Below, one piece after another: positions 24,375-33,357 of a stretch of 64,000 nucleotides of DNA. The notes beneath the pieces were generated by a model that saw nothing but the letters and a program-made list of their open reading frames with translations, did not search any database and was not told the origin of the DNA. The translations under genes were made by a program, and so were the position numbers. The stretch comes from Aquabacterium olei (GTDB taxonomy: Bacteria; Pseudomonadota; Gammaproteobacteria; Burkholderiales; Burkholderiaceae_C), in contig NZ_CP029210.1 of NCBI RefSeq assembly GCF_003100395.1, forward strand, positions 806,001 to 870,000. The letters run 5' to 3'. Positions within the stretch are counted from its first letter, which is position 1. The number at the start of each line of letters is the position of its first letter.

Positions 24375-25829
24375 TCAGGTGTGGCGGCGGCGCTGTTCCA
24401 CTGCCGGCAGCTTCAGCAACTGCCGGTACTTGGTGACGGTGCGCCGCGCCACCGTGAGACCTTGCCGGGCCAGCTGCCGCGCGATCTCGGCGTCGGACAG
24501 TGGATGGGCGCCGTCCTCGGCCTCGATCATGTCCTTGATCAAGCCCCGGATGGCGGTGGCCGAACAGGTGCCGCCGCTCTGGGTCGGCATGGAGCGCGAG
24601 AAAAAGTACTTGAGCTCGAACACGCCCGCGGGGGTCGCCATGTACTTGTTGTTCGTCACGCGCGACACGGTCGATTCGTGCAGACCGACCTCTTCGGCGA
24701 TCTCGCGCAGGCCCAACGGCTTCATGGCCATCGGGCCGTATTCGAGGAAGTGATGCTGGCGCTCGAGAATGGCCTCGGCCACCGACAGGATGGTGGCGAA
24801 GCGCTGTTCCACGTTGCGCACCGTCCAGCGGGCTTCCTGCAGGTGGGCGGCCAGTTCCGAGTGCTGTCCGTCGCGGTGCCGGCGGAACAGGTCGGCATAG
24901 ACCTGGTTGAGCCGCACCCGTGGCACCACGGCGGGGTTCAGCACGGCCGTCCACCGGCCCTTGATCTTGCGGGCGATCACATCGGGCGTGACGTACTGGA
25001 TGTCGGCCGAACCATGGCGCCAGCCGGGCCGCGGATCCATGTGCCGGATGCGGTTGCAGGCGGCTTCGACCTCGTGCACGGGGCGGTCCATCACGCGTGC
25101 CAGGTTCATGCTGTCGCGGTGAGCCAGGCGCTCCAGGTGGTGCTCGATGATGTCAGCGGCCACCTCGCGGGTGGTCGGGCATTCGATGAGGTGCAGTTGC
25201 AGTCGCAGGCACTCGGCCACGTTGCGCGCGCCCACGCCGGCCGGATCGAGTCGTTGCACGAAGGCCAGGGCCTCGTCGAGCTCGGCCTGGGTGACCTCCG
25301 GTTCCAGTTCGGCCAGGCAGGGCACGTCGCACAGCGCCGAGCGGAGGTAGCCGTCGTCGTCCAGTGATTCGATCACGCAGTTGACCAGCATCCGCTCGCG
25401 GGGCGAGAGGTGGCGCAGCCCGGTCTGGGCGTGCAGGTGCTGACGCAGGCCGACGTCGGCCGGCACCATGTCCATCACGCTCGTTTCGCCGTCGCCGCTG
25501 CCACTGCGGGGGCTGGTGCTCTGCTGCCAGCTGTCACGCTCCCATTCGACGTCGGGCTCGGCTTCACTCGTGGTAGGCGCGCTGTCGATCACGGGTTCGT
25601 TGGCCGCCGTGGTGACTGCGGTCGGGACATCGCTGCTCCCTGACGTGCTGTTTTCTTCCGCGCCGGGCTCCGCGTCCTCCGTTTCGAGGAACGGGTTCTT
25701 GCCCATCGCATCGCGTATTTCCTGGGCAAAGTCCAGCGACGACAGTTGGAGCAGGCGCACAGCCTGCTGCAGGCGGGGCGTCAGCGTCTGGTGCTGGCGG
25801 TGCTCCACGCGCATCATGGGTGTGTTCAT
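24375..25829 (-). CDS. rpoN: RNA polymerase sigma-54 factor
   Basis: 484 residues with all RpoN regions. Region I (about 8-45): QTLTPRLQQAVRLLQLSSLD, which contacts activators; acidic region II (about 50-115); core-binding region III (ERMLVNCVIESLDDDGYL, LDPAGVGARNVAECL); the HTH (LREIAEEVGLHESTVSRVTN) and FELKYFFSR; and the RpoN box ARRTVTKYR at 461-469, which reads the -24 element. It is not flanked by lptB, hpf or ptsN, the usual neighbours of housekeeping rpoN, so it is probably a second, dedicated copy. ATG 25829 has AGAGGA upstream and is preceded by a sigma-54 element, implying autoregulation. Confidence 0.97.
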   Translation of the reverse strand: MNTPMMRVEHRQHQTLTPRLQQAVRLLQLSSLDFAQEIRDAMGKNPFLETEDAEPGAEENSTSGSSDVPTAVTTAANEPVIDSAPTTSEAEPDVEWERDSWQQSTSPRSGSGDGETSVMDMVPADVGLRQHLHAQTGLRHLSPRERMLVNCVIESLDDDGYLRSALCDVPCLAELEPEVTQAELDEALAFVQRLDPAGVGARNVAECLRLQLHLIECPTTREVAADIIEHHLERLAHRDSMNLARVMDRPVHEVEAACNRIRHMDPRPGWRHGSADIQYVTPDVIARKIKGRWTAVLNPAVVPRVRLNQVYADLFRRHRDGQHSELAAHLQEARWTVRNVEQRFATILSVAEAILERQHHFLEYGPMAMKPLGLREIAEEVGLHESTVSRVTNNKYMATPAGVFELKYFFSRSMPTQSGGTCSATAIRGLIKDMIEAEDGAHPLSDAEIARQLARQGLTVARRTVTKYRQLLKLPAVEQRRRHT

Positions 25830-26164
25830 GGGTCCTCTTCTCGTCAAGTCGGTTGAGACCCCGCTGTTTTCGCAACATCCATGCCTCTGTGCGGCAGGGA
25901 CGGAGCGGGGAAGGCGTCAACTTGACAGGGCCCGCGTGTCAGATCTGCCAAAGGGCCGGATCCGATCCGCACGCTCCCTTCGAGGCCCCGGCGGCGCGCG
26001 CCATTCGGAACCGGTCAGAAGCACTTTGTAAGCGCTTGTAGGTGGAACCGGACACCCCGGCGCGCCGTTTGCCGGCAAGGTGGGACGACCCCAGGGAACG
26101 GCCTCGTTCCGGTCCGATTTACACATCGCGGCCCGTCCTTGCCGTAAAGCCTGCTTGCGGCTTC
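25830..26164. other. Intergenic region upstream of rpoN
   Basis: About 335 bases without a convincing gene. It holds the rpoN sigma-54 element (25872-25885). Some 140 bases further upstream (26017-26040) is an imperfect palindromic stretch, TTTGTAAGCGCTTGTAGG, and near 26146-26162 an AAGCC/GGCTT repeat that could end the 26165 gene. I see nothing else in it. Confidence 0.45.
25872..25885 (-). promoter_or_regulatory. Sigma-54 promoter for rpoN (autoregulation)
   Basis: The minus strand reads GGCATGGATGTTGC; the -12 GC is 43 bases before ATG 25829, matching the other promoters here. Confidence 0.82.
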
Positions 26165-26533
26165 TCAGGACCGTGGCGTACCACGCGACTGCTCGGTGGA
26201 CGCATGCCGGGCGTCCCGCTCGGACGGGGCGGTGGCATCGTCCTGGCCCCGTCCCTCCTGACCGTCCGGGCCGCGAAACCGGCGCTGGTAGAGCGCATCC
26301 ATCGGTGGCCCGAGGCTGCTGTCCTGAATGCCAGCTTCGATGTCCCGTGCGGCCTGTTCGATCACATCGCGTGATTCGCCCAGTTCCTGGCTCGAGCTCG
26401 ATTCGTCGCGCTCGTGCGGCAGGCGGGGCGCGCGTTCGCCGCCCTGGACCGGGACGGTCTCGCCGGGCGGCATGCCGCGGGAGCCGCCCGGTTCCGGCGT
26501 GGGTTGAATGCGGGGGGTGGTGTCTGCGCTCAT
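26165..26533 (-). CDS. Hydrophilic hypothetical protein
   Basis: 122 residues, strongly charged and polar, Pro/Gly-rich at the N-terminus, with a possible amphipathic helix (LGESRDVIEQAARDIEAGIQ) and a C-terminus rich in Arg, Glu, Asp and Ser. No membrane segment or signal peptide; likely disordered. The ATG has GGAGGA and a sigma-54 element whose predicted transcript starts only about a dozen bases upstream. Family not recognised; the character resembles hydrophilin-like stress proteins (inference). Confidence 0.72.
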   Translation of the reverse strand: MSADTTPRIQPTPEPGGSRGMPPGETVPVQGGERAPRLPHERDESSSSQELGESRDVIEQAARDIEAGIQDSSLGPPMDALYQRRFRGPDGQEGRGQDDATAPSERDARHASTEQSRGTPRS

Positions 26534-26556
26534 GAGGTCCTCCATGCAACGGAGGG

Positions 26557-26570
26557 GCAAGCGCCGTACC
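26557..26570 (-). promoter_or_regulatory. Sigma-54 promoter for hydrophilic protein
   Basis: The minus strand reads GGTACGGCGCTTGC, 24 bases before ATG 26533. Its -24 is 16 bases from the opposed element at 26587. Confidence 0.75.
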
Positions 26571-26586
26571 CCCCATTGGCGGGGGA

Positions 26587-26600
26587 GGTATGTGGTTTGC
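26587..26600 (+). promoter_or_regulatory. Sigma-54 promoter for hemerythrin-glycan operon
   Basis: Reads GGTATGTGGTTTGC followed by T, matching the full TTGCT form; 58 bases before ATG 26658. Confidence 0.8.
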
Positions 26601-26657
26601 TCCAGCGGTGCGACCGAGCGGCACACCGCTGCCGGCGTGCCAAAGCCAGGAGCCACC

Positions 26658-27239
26658 ATGACCGCCCATGCGACCTTGCCCGCCACCCGCACACGCAGTG
26701 CCAGCCGCACCGGCACGCAGGCGCGGCACGAAGTGCTCGACATGCTCAAGGAAGACCACCGCCTGGCGCAGACGGCTTTTCGCGAGTTCGAGAAGCGCTG
26801 GGCGGCCGAGGACGTTGAATATTGCGCGCGCATCGTGGCGCAGACCTGCGTGCAGCTGGAGTTGCACGCCCGGCTCGAGGAAGAAGTGTTCTACCCGGCG
26901 GTGCGCGAGGTGCTGCCGGCCACGGAGCTGGTGGACGAAGCCGAGGTGGAGCACGACAGCACGCGGGTCCTCATCCGGCAACTGCAGCGCATGCAGCCGG
27001 GCGATGACAAGTACGCCGCCACCTTTCATGTGCTGGCCGAGTATGTGCGCCATCACGTCAAGGAAGAGGAAAGCCGGCTGTTCCGCAAGCTGACCCGCTC
27101 GACCATGGACTGGCCGCAGCTGCTGGAAGACATGCTGGTGCGGCGCGAACAGCTGATGGATGAGCTGGGTCCGGGGGGCGAGGCGCTGAACGATGTCCGT
27201 GTGCCGCGCGCCCACCTCGCGAACGGCACGCGTCAGTAA
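26658..27239 (+). CDS. Hemerythrin HHE domain protein
   Basis: This 193-residue protein carries the HHE four-helix bundle with iron ligands in KEDHRLAQ, LELHARLEEEVFYPA, EVEHDSTR and HHVKEEESRLF. A Thr/Arg/Ser-rich N-terminal tail of about 25 residues precedes it. It would bind a di-iron centre and sense or handle oxygen, NO or iron. ATG 26658 has AGGAG upstream. It leads a run of five same-strand genes, 18 bases before the next, giving a stress sensor-like first gene to a glycan operon. Confidence 0.93.
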   Translation: MTAHATLPATRTRSASRTGTQARHEVLDMLKEDHRLAQTAFREFEKRWAAEDVEYCARIVAQTCVQLELHARLEEEVFYPAVREVLPATELVDEAEVEHDSTRVLIRQLQRMQPGDDKYAATFHVLAEYVRHHVKEEESRLFRKLTRSTMDWPQLLEDMLVRREQLMDELGPGGEALNDVRVPRAHLANGTRQ

Positions 27240-27256
27240 GATCGGCGGGGTCGCGC

Positions 27257-28528
27257 GTGACGGCGATACTGCCTGGCTCACCTTCTGAGCGTGTGACGCC
27301 GGACCGGATGGCGACCGGCCTGCCGGCTCCGTGGCCCGAGGCGCCCACGGACATGCCCCCGCTGAACAGTTTCTGGATGGGCGGCATCGAGGGAGCGGAC
27401 CACCTCAACAGCCAGGGTGTGCCGCTGGACATGACGCGGTCCTGCGGGCACCGTGCACATCTCGACGAAGATTTCCGGCATCTGGCGCACTGGGGCTTGC
27501 GCACCGTGCGTGAAAGCGTGGGCTGGCGGCTGTGCGAGCGCGACGGGCAGGTGGACCTGAGGCCCGCGCTGCAGATCGCCGAGGCCGCACAGCGCCACGG
27601 CGTGCAGGTGCTGTGGACCCTGATGCATTACGGCACCCCGCCCGACATCAGCCTGCTGGACGACCGGTTCCCCGAGCGATTTGCACGGTTTGCCGGCCAG
27701 GCGGCCGCGGCGCTGGCTCCGTTCAGCGACACGCCCCCGGTCTACACCCCGATCAACGAAATCAGCTTTCTGTCGTGGGCGCTGGCCGAGACCCGGATGC
27801 TGCACCCGTACGGACCTCCTGCGGCGACCGGGGACAGTCTGGCCGGCAGCACGCTGGCGGATGGCTTCAGCATCAAGCGCCGCCTTGTGAAGGCCGTGCT
27901 GCTGGCGATCGACGCCATCCGGGAGGCCGACCCGCGTGCCCGCTTCCTGCACGTCGAGCCCGTGGTGCATGTGGTGCCACCGGCCGACCAGCCCGAACTG
28001 CAGCCGCTGGCCGACCAGGTGGCGAGCTACCAGTGGCAGGCCTGGGACATGATCGCCGGCCGGCTGGCGCCCGAGCTGGGCGGGAGCCCGGCTGCGCTCG
28101 ACCTCATCGGCGTCAACCACTATCACAACGGCCAGTGGGAGGTCGTCACCGAGCGGCGCCTGCACTGGCATCTGCGTGACCCGCGACGGCGCCCGCTGTC
28201 GCGCCTGCTGTATGGCGTATGGCGTCGCTACCGGCGGCCGATCCTGATCTCGGAAACCAGCCACATCGGGGTGGGGCGCGCCGAGTGGCTCGATGAAGTG
28301 GCCACCGAAGTGCAGCTGGCGCTCGCCGAGGGCGTTCCGGTGCACGGACTGTGTCTCTACCCGATCTTCGACCGGCCCGACTGGGAACGTGAGGACCACT
28401 GGCACCACAGCGGCCTGTGGGACCACTGCGTCACTGGCTCAGGAAGTGAGCCCTGGCCGCGTCGGCTCGATCTGGCCTATGCCAGCGCGCTGGCCCGCTG
28501 GCAGGTTCGCCTGCGCGGGCCCCATTGA
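27257..28528 (+). CDS. Glycoside hydrolase-like TIM-barrel protein (GH1-related)
   Basis: The 423-residue protein has a clan-A hydrolase layout: NSFWMGGIEGADHLN near the start, LRTVRESVGWRLCE (strand with Arg), TLMHYGTPPDI, YTPINEISFLSWAL (the acid/base Glu in NE), LIGVNHYH and LISETSHIGV with the candidate nucleophile Glu. No signal peptide, so it is cytoplasmic. The start could be GTG 27257, ATG 27308 or ATG 27353; the conserved part begins after 27353. It probably acts on, or binds, an intracellular saccharide of the operon product. Family assignment is approximate. Confidence 0.82.
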   Translation: MTAILPGSPSERVTPDRMATGLPAPWPEAPTDMPPLNSFWMGGIEGADHLNSQGVPLDMTRSCGHRAHLDEDFRHLAHWGLRTVRESVGWRLCERDGQVDLRPALQIAEAAQRHGVQVLWTLMHYGTPPDISLLDDRFPERFARFAGQAAAALAPFSDTPPVYTPINEISFLSWALAETRMLHPYGPPAATGDSLAGSTLADGFSIKRRLVKAVLLAIDAIREADPRARFLHVEPVVHVVPPADQPELQPLADQVASYQWQAWDMIAGRLAPELGGSPAALDLIGVNHYHNGQWEVVTERRLHWHLRDPRRRPLSRLLYGVWRRYRRPILISETSHIGVGRAEWLDEVATEVQLALAEGVPVHGLCLYPIFDRPDWEREDHWHHSGLWDHCVTGSGSEPWPRRLDLAYASALARWQVRLRGPH

Positions 28529-28549
28529 ACACGACACAAGGACAAACTC

Positions 28550-31117
28550 ATGGACACGCTCATCGTCTTCTCGCACTTGCGCTGGCACTTCGTGTACCAG
28601 CGGCCGCAACACCTGTTGACGCGGCTGGCGCGCACGCGGCGTGTCATCTACGTGGAGGAACCGATGCGCGCCGAGGGCCCTGCGCGCCTGGAGAAGACAT
28701 CGGTGGGCGAGCACATCGAGGTGTGGCGGCCGCACACGCCCGTGGAGGCCCCGGGCTTCCACGATGACCAGCTGCCGGTGCTGCGTCGCCTGCTGGAGGC
28801 CGAGTTGCGTGCCGCCGGTGGAGAGGCGCCCACGCTGTGGTTCTACACCCCCATGGCCCTGCCGCTGGCCAGTGGCTTGCGACCCCGTGCCATCGTGTAC
28901 GACTGCATGGACGAGCTCTCGGCCTTTCTGGGGGCGCCGCGTCAGATGCAGCAGCGCGAGGCGGCCTTGCTCAAGTGCGCCGACCTGGTTCTGGCCGGCG
29001 GGCCCAGCCTGTACGAGGCGCGGCGTGGCCTTCATCCGAATGTGCAGTGCCTGCCCAGTGCGGTGGATGCCCGGCATTACGCGCCGGCGTTTGCCCTGTC
29101 ACATGCCGATCGGGTGGCCGAGGCCGATGCGCTGCAGCAGCACATTCCCCGGCCGCGCCTGGGCTTTGTCGGTGTGATCGACGAACGGCTGCACACGGCC
29201 CTGTTGCGCAGCCTGGCCGAGTCGCGCCCGGACTGGCAGGTGGTGATGGTCGGCCCGGTGGTGAAGATCGACCCTGCGAGCCTGCCGCAGGCGCCCAACA
29301 TCCACTGGCTGGGGCCCCAGCCGTACGGCCTGCTTCCGCAGATCATGGCGGGCTGGGATGTCTGCCTGCTGCCGTTCGCACTCAACGAAGCGACCCGCTT
29401 CATCAGCCCGACCAAGACGCTGGAGTACCTCGCCGCCGACAAGCCGGTGGTCAGCACGCCGGTGGCCGACGTGGTCTCGATGTATGGCGACGTGGTGGAG
29501 GTGGCGGCCGATGCGGCGGGTTTCATCGATGCCTGCGAGCGCCTGCTGAACGAGGACGAGGACCGGCGCACGCGTCGCCATGCCGACCGGCTGGCCACGG
29601 TGTCGCGCTTCTCGTGGGATCAGGCTGCGGAGACGGTGGAGCAGGCCCTCGCGGCCCTGCCGGGTCGACGCGCCGACCAGCTCGGGCTGTTCCCGGATGA
29701 CAGGCCGGCCGGCATGACGGCGGCCACCGCGTCGACGGGCACGGCGCCGCTGCAGGTCCGCCACATCGTGGTCGGGGCGGGCCCCACCGGGCTGTCGGCC
29801 GCCTACCACCTGGGGCTCGATGCGCGGGGTGGCGACACGCTGTTGATCGAGCGCGAGGCCACGGTAGGAGGCTGGTGCCGCTCCATCCAGGATGCGGGGT
29901 TCACCTTCGATTACGCCGGCCACATCATGTTCTCCAACGAGCCCGAGGTGCTGGCGCTGTACGACAAGCTGCTGGGCGACAACCTGCACTGGCAGCAGCG
30001 CGAGGCGTGGATCTACAGCAAGAACGTGTACACACGCTACCCCTTTCAGGGTTCGCTCTATGGACTGCCGCCGGCCGTGCTCAAGGAGTGCCTGATCGGC
30101 GCCATCGAGGCGCGCTTCGGCCCGTTGTCCGGGGAGGGGGCGCCCGCGGCGTCCCAGCCGCCGGCCAACTTCAAGGAGTTCATCCACCGCGTGTGGGGCG
30201 AGGGGATTGCACGGCACTTCGCCACGCCGTACAACGAGAAGCTCTGGGCCGTGCCGCTCGAAGAGATGGAGACCTCGTGGCTGGGTGGCCGCGTGCCGCT
30301 GCCCGATCTGGCGCAGATGATCGAAGGCGCGCTCGAACCCACGCCTGCCCCGATGGGGCCCAACGCACGCTTCGGCTATCCCTTGCGCGGGGGCTTCCAG
30401 GCCCTGATGGATGGCTTCCTGCCACACCTGCAGGGCACCGAGATCGCGCTGCGAACCAGCGTCGTTCACGTGTCGCCGCGCGACCGCACGGTGCGCCTGG
30501 ACGACGGCCGCACGGTCCGCTTCGAGACCCTGATCAGCACCATGCCGCTGCCGCAGCTGGTGGCCGCGTGTGGCGAAGAAGCCCCGCAGGCCGTGCGGGA
30601 GGCCGCCCAGGCGCTGCGCCATGTGTCGGTGCGGTGCGTCAACCTCGGCGTGGCGCGCGAGGCGCTGACCGACAAGCACTGGATCTACTACCCCGAAGAC
30701 ACCGTCTTCCACCGCATCTTCGTGCAGGGCAACGCCAGCCCGCACTGCAATCCACCGGGCGGTTTCGGCCTGACGTGCGAGATCACCTACGCGCCGGGCA
30801 AGCCCTTGCCCTGTGATGGCCAGGCTCTGATCGACCGCGTGGTGGACGATTGCCGACGCGTCGGCATGCTGCGCGACGACGACACGTTGATCACCGCCAA
30901 CCAGGTCGACATGCCGTGTGCCTATGTCGTGTACGACCACGCCCGCGCGGCCAATGTGCAGTGCATCCGTGACTGGCTGGCCAGTGCCGGCATCGTGCTG
31001 ACCGGGCGCTACAGCGAGTGGGCGTACTACAACTCGGACCACGCTTTCGTCGCCGGCCGTCGCGCGGCCGATCAGGCACTGGCCGCCTTGCCGCCCATGC
31101 TGGCGCGGGCGGTGTGA
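28550..31117 (+). CDS. Fusion: glycosyltransferase and FAD-dependent UDP-galactopyranose-mutase-like protein
   Basis: 855 residues. The N-terminal 1-385 is a GT4-like glycosyltransferase (FSHLRWHFVYQRPQHLL, YDCMDELSAFLG, LGFVGVIDERLH, FISPTKTLEYLAADKPVVST). After a 20-residue linker the C-terminal 400-850 is a flavoprotein: HIVVGAGPTGLSAAYHL is the FAD fold, ERGATVGGWCRS-like EREATVGGWCRSI, FDYAGHIMFSN, WIYSKNVYTRYPFQG, and a C-terminal GRYSEWAYYNSDHAF. The latter resembles UDP-galactopyranose mutase and amine-oxidase-type enzymes of glycan loci. One chain might isomerise a nucleotide sugar and transfer it. In-frame throughout, no stop at the junction (about 29.7 kb). ATG 28550, AAGGA upstream. 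Confidence 0.9.
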   Translation: MDTLIVFSHLRWHFVYQRPQHLLTRLARTRRVIYVEEPMRAEGPARLEKTSVGEHIEVWRPHTPVEAPGFHDDQLPVLRRLLEAELRAAGGEAPTLWFYTPMALPLASGLRPRAIVYDCMDELSAFLGAPRQMQQREAALLKCADLVLAGGPSLYEARRGLHPNVQCLPSAVDARHYAPAFALSHADRVAEADALQQHIPRPRLGFVGVIDERLHTALLRSLAESRPDWQVVMVGPVVKIDPASLPQAPNIHWLGPQPYGLLPQIMAGWDVCLLPFALNEATRFISPTKTLEYLAADKPVVSTPVADVVSMYGDVVEVAADAAGFIDACERLLNEDEDRRTRRHADRLATVSRFSWDQAAETVEQALAALPGRRADQLGLFPDDRPAGMTAATASTGTAPLQVRHIVVGAGPTGLSAAYHLGLDARGGDTLLIEREATVGGWCRSIQDAGFTFDYAGHIMFSNEPEVLALYDKLLGDNLHWQQREAWIYSKNVYTRYPFQGSLYGLPPAVLKECLIGAIEARFGPLSGEGAPAASQPPANFKEFIHRVWGEGIARHFATPYNEKLWAVPLEEMETSWLGGRVPLPDLAQMIEGALEPTPAPMGPNARFGYPLRGGFQALMDGFLPHLQGTEIALRTSVVHVSPRDRTVRLDDGRTVRFETLISTMPLPQLVAACGEEAPQAVREAAQALRHVSVRCVNLGVAREALTDKHWIYYPEDTVFHRIFVQGNASPHCNPPGGFGLTCEITYAPGKPLPCDGQALIDRVVDDCRRVGMLRDDDTLITANQVDMPCAYVVYDHARAANVQCIRDWLASAGIVLTGRYSEWAYYNSDHAFVAGRRAADQALAALPPMLARAV

Positions 31118-31127
31118 CGGGCACCCG

Positions 31128-32069
31128 ATGCGGATCGACGCCCACATCCACTGTACCGGCGACGAAACGGCCGATGGCGTGGTGCGGGCGCTGGATGCGG
31201 CCGACATCGACGTCGGCGTGCTGCTGGCGCCCTTTCTGAGCCCGGGCTACAGCCTGGACGATGCGGCCTCCTTGCGCCGCGCCAATGCCCACCTCGGCCG
31301 CCTGGTGCAGGCGCACCCTGACCGCCTGGTGGGTTTGGCCGTGGTCGACCCACGGGATGTCGATGCGGCGAGCGACCTGCGGCGCGCGCGCGAAGACCAT
31401 GGCCTGGCGGGCGTGAAGTTGGTGCCCACCGGCTGGTACCCCTACGACGAGGTGGTTCAACCCGTTTTTGCGGAGGCCTGCCGGCTCGACATGCCGGTGC
31501 TGTGTCACAGCGGCATCTTCATCGACGGTCGATCGGGACGCTTCTGCCGGCCAACGTTCTTCGAAGCACTGCGGGCCCACCCGGGCCTGCGGGTGACGCT
31601 GGCACACCTCAGCTGGCCCTGGACGGACGAGGCCATCGCCGTGGGCGTCATCGACCTCATCAATGGCGTGCCGCCCGACCGGGTGGCCTTCCGCTTCGAC
31701 ATCTCGTTCGGGCCGCCTCCGCCTTATCGGCTGGAAGTGCTGCGCCGGGCGCTCGATGTGCTGGGGCCCGAGTTGCTGCAATTCGGCAGCGACTGCTTCC
31801 TGCCTTGTCCGGCCGCCGAGCTGATCGAGCGCCGCCGGTGGGTGGAGGCGCTGATGGACCAGCTGGCGCTGGAGCCGGCCGCGCGCGAGCGCATCTGGTG
31901 GGGCACCGCCGCCGCCTGGCTGGGGCCTCATCTGCCCAAGCCTACCGCCCGCCCGCCCGCCCCCTCGCACACCGCCTGGCCCGCCCGCCTGCCCGCGGCC
32001 CCCTCTGACGATGACCCGGATTCGTCGCTCTTCGACCGGCCCCTGCGCTTGATGCCTCGGTGCTGCTGA
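31128..32069 (+). CDS. Amidohydrolase family (TIM-barrel metal hydrolase)
   Basis: A 313-residue amidohydrolase-2-type protein: RIDAHIH supplies the first metal ligands, GVKLVPTGWYP the substrate strand, LCHSG and AHLSWPW further His ligands, and FGSDCF the catalytic Asp. The C-terminus (about 265-313) is Pro-rich and atypical. It begins 10 bases after the fusion gene. Substrate unknown; the group includes decarboxylases and lactonases. Confidence 0.88.
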   Translation: MRIDAHIHCTGDETADGVVRALDAADIDVGVLLAPFLSPGYSLDDAASLRRANAHLGRLVQAHPDRLVGLAVVDPRDVDAASDLRRAREDHGLAGVKLVPTGWYPYDEVVQPVFAEACRLDMPVLCHSGIFIDGRSGRFCRPTFFEALRAHPGLRVTLAHLSWPWTDEAIAVGVIDLINGVPPDRVAFRFDISFGPPPPYRLEVLRRALDVLGPELLQFGSDCFLPCPAAELIERRRWVEALMDQLALEPAARERIWWGTAAAWLGPHLPKPTARPPAPSHTAWPARLPAAPSDDDPDSSLFDRPLRLMPRCC

Positions 32070-32091
32070 CTCAACCCACCTCTGCCTCATC

Positions 32092-33267
32092 ATGCCCAGC
32101 GTGCCCAATGCATCTCAGCGCGTCCAGGTCCTTCAGGTCCTGGGCAACGCCATCGTCGGTGGCATGGAAACCTATGTCTCACGGTTGATCGAGCGGCTGC
32201 CAGCGGACCAGTTCGGCATCACGGTCCTGCTTCCCTGGGAGAGTGAGCTCTCGGACCACCTGCGCTCGCTGGGCGCCGAGGTGTACGTGACGCCGATGCC
32301 GGACAACCCGCCCTGGAGCGCCATTCAGACCGTGAGCGCCCTGGTGAAGGCCCATGCCATTGATGTGCTGCACGCGCATCTGCCCAACGCGCACCTGCTG
32401 TCGGCGCTGGTCGGTCGCTTGTGCAGCAAGCCGGTGATCACCACCATCCATGGCCGCCAGCTCAGCACGCTCGACCTCGAAGTCCACCGCACGGCGTCCA
32501 CGCACCTCAGTGTGGTGTGCCGACAGACTTACTTCCATGCGCTCGGGCTGGGTGTCAGCCCATCCCAGCTCCACCTCATTCCGAACGGGGCCGACACGAC
32601 GCTGTTCGTGCCGCGTCGCGTGCGCAACGGCCCGCTGCGCCAGGCCCTGGGTGTGCCGCCCGAAGCGCCGCTGGTGGGCCAGGTCGGGCGCCTGTCGGCC
32701 GAGAAGGGTCCCGATGTCTTCGTTCGCGCGGCCCTGGCCGCGCACGCGGTCATGCCGGATGTGCACTTCGCGCTGATCGGTGAGGGGCCCCTGCGCACCG
32801 AGCTCGAGCAGACGGTGGCCCGCCTGGGCCTGACGGATCGCCTGCACTTTGCCGGTCTGCAGTCTGACATGGCGAACATCTACGCCGAACTCGACGTGGT
32901 GGTGTCGGCGTCGCGCTCCGAAGCCATGCCGCTGGCGGTCCTGGAGGCCATGTCCAGCGGTGTGCCCGTGATCGTCACGCGCGTGGGGGGGGTGCCGGAT
33001 CTGGTTCAGCACGGCCTGAGCGGCTGGCTGGTGGGCGATGGCGATTACGACGCGATGGCAGCTCAGTTGGTGAGCCTGTTGCGCGAGCCCGAGCGCGCCG
33101 CCGCCATGGGGCAGCGGGCGCGCGCGCGCGTGGTCCATCAGTTCTCGCTGGACCACAGTGTGGCTGGCACGGCGCAGCTGTTGCGCAAGCTGGCCCAGCG
33201 TGGCGGCGATGCGCGGCGCGTGAGCGCGGTGATGTCTGGCGAGGGCGGCAAGGCTGTGGTGGGATGA
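32092..33267 (+). CDS. Glycosyltransferase, GT4
   Basis: 391 residues, GT4: N-terminal LQVLGNAIVGGMETYVSRLI (Gly-rich acceptor loop), HAHLPNAHLLSALVG, ITTIHGRQ, IPNGADTTLFVP, QVGRLSAEKGPDVFV, FAGLQSDMANIYAELDVVVS and the SEAMPLAVLEAMSSGVPVI donor motif. Last gene of the hemerythrin operon, 22 bases after the amidohydrolase. A hexosyl transfer to a lipid-linked glycan is likely; specificity unknown. Confidence 0.93.
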   Translation: MPSVPNASQRVQVLQVLGNAIVGGMETYVSRLIERLPADQFGITVLLPWESELSDHLRSLGAEVYVTPMPDNPPWSAIQTVSALVKAHAIDVLHAHLPNAHLLSALVGRLCSKPVITTIHGRQLSTLDLEVHRTASTHLSVVCRQTYFHALGLGVSPSQLHLIPNGADTTLFVPRRVRNGPLRQALGVPPEAPLVGQVGRLSAEKGPDVFVRAALAAHAVMPDVHFALIGEGPLRTELEQTVARLGLTDRLHFAGLQSDMANIYAELDVVVSASRSEAMPLAVLEAMSSGVPVIVTRVGGVPDLVQHGLSGWLVGDGDYDAMAAQLVSLLREPERAAAMGQRARARVVHQFSLDHSVAGTAQLLRKLAQRGGDARRVSAVMSGEGGKAVVG

Positions 33268-33287
33268 CCCCACGTTCAAGGGGGATG

Positions 33288-33301
33288 GGCACCCTGCTTG
33301 C
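33288..33301 (+). promoter_or_regulatory. Sigma-54 promoter for BON lipoprotein
   Basis: Reads GGCACCCTGCTTGC, 57 bases before ATG 33358 and 20 bases past the GT4 stop. Confidence 0.82.
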
Positions 33302-33315
33302 CTTCTCCTGTGGGC

Positions 33316-33338
33316 CGGCCCCATCGGGCCGCCTTTTT
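33316..33338 (+). terminator. Hairpin plus T-run in the BON leader
   Basis: Six-base stem (33316-33321 with 33326-33331), four-base loop, then CCTTTTT. It could end read-through from the GT4 gene, but it also lies about 3 bases past the predicted sigma-54 transcript start, so it would be at the very 5' end of the BON mRNA. Confidence 0.5.
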
Positions 33339-33357
33339 CATCAACAAGGAGCTCACC

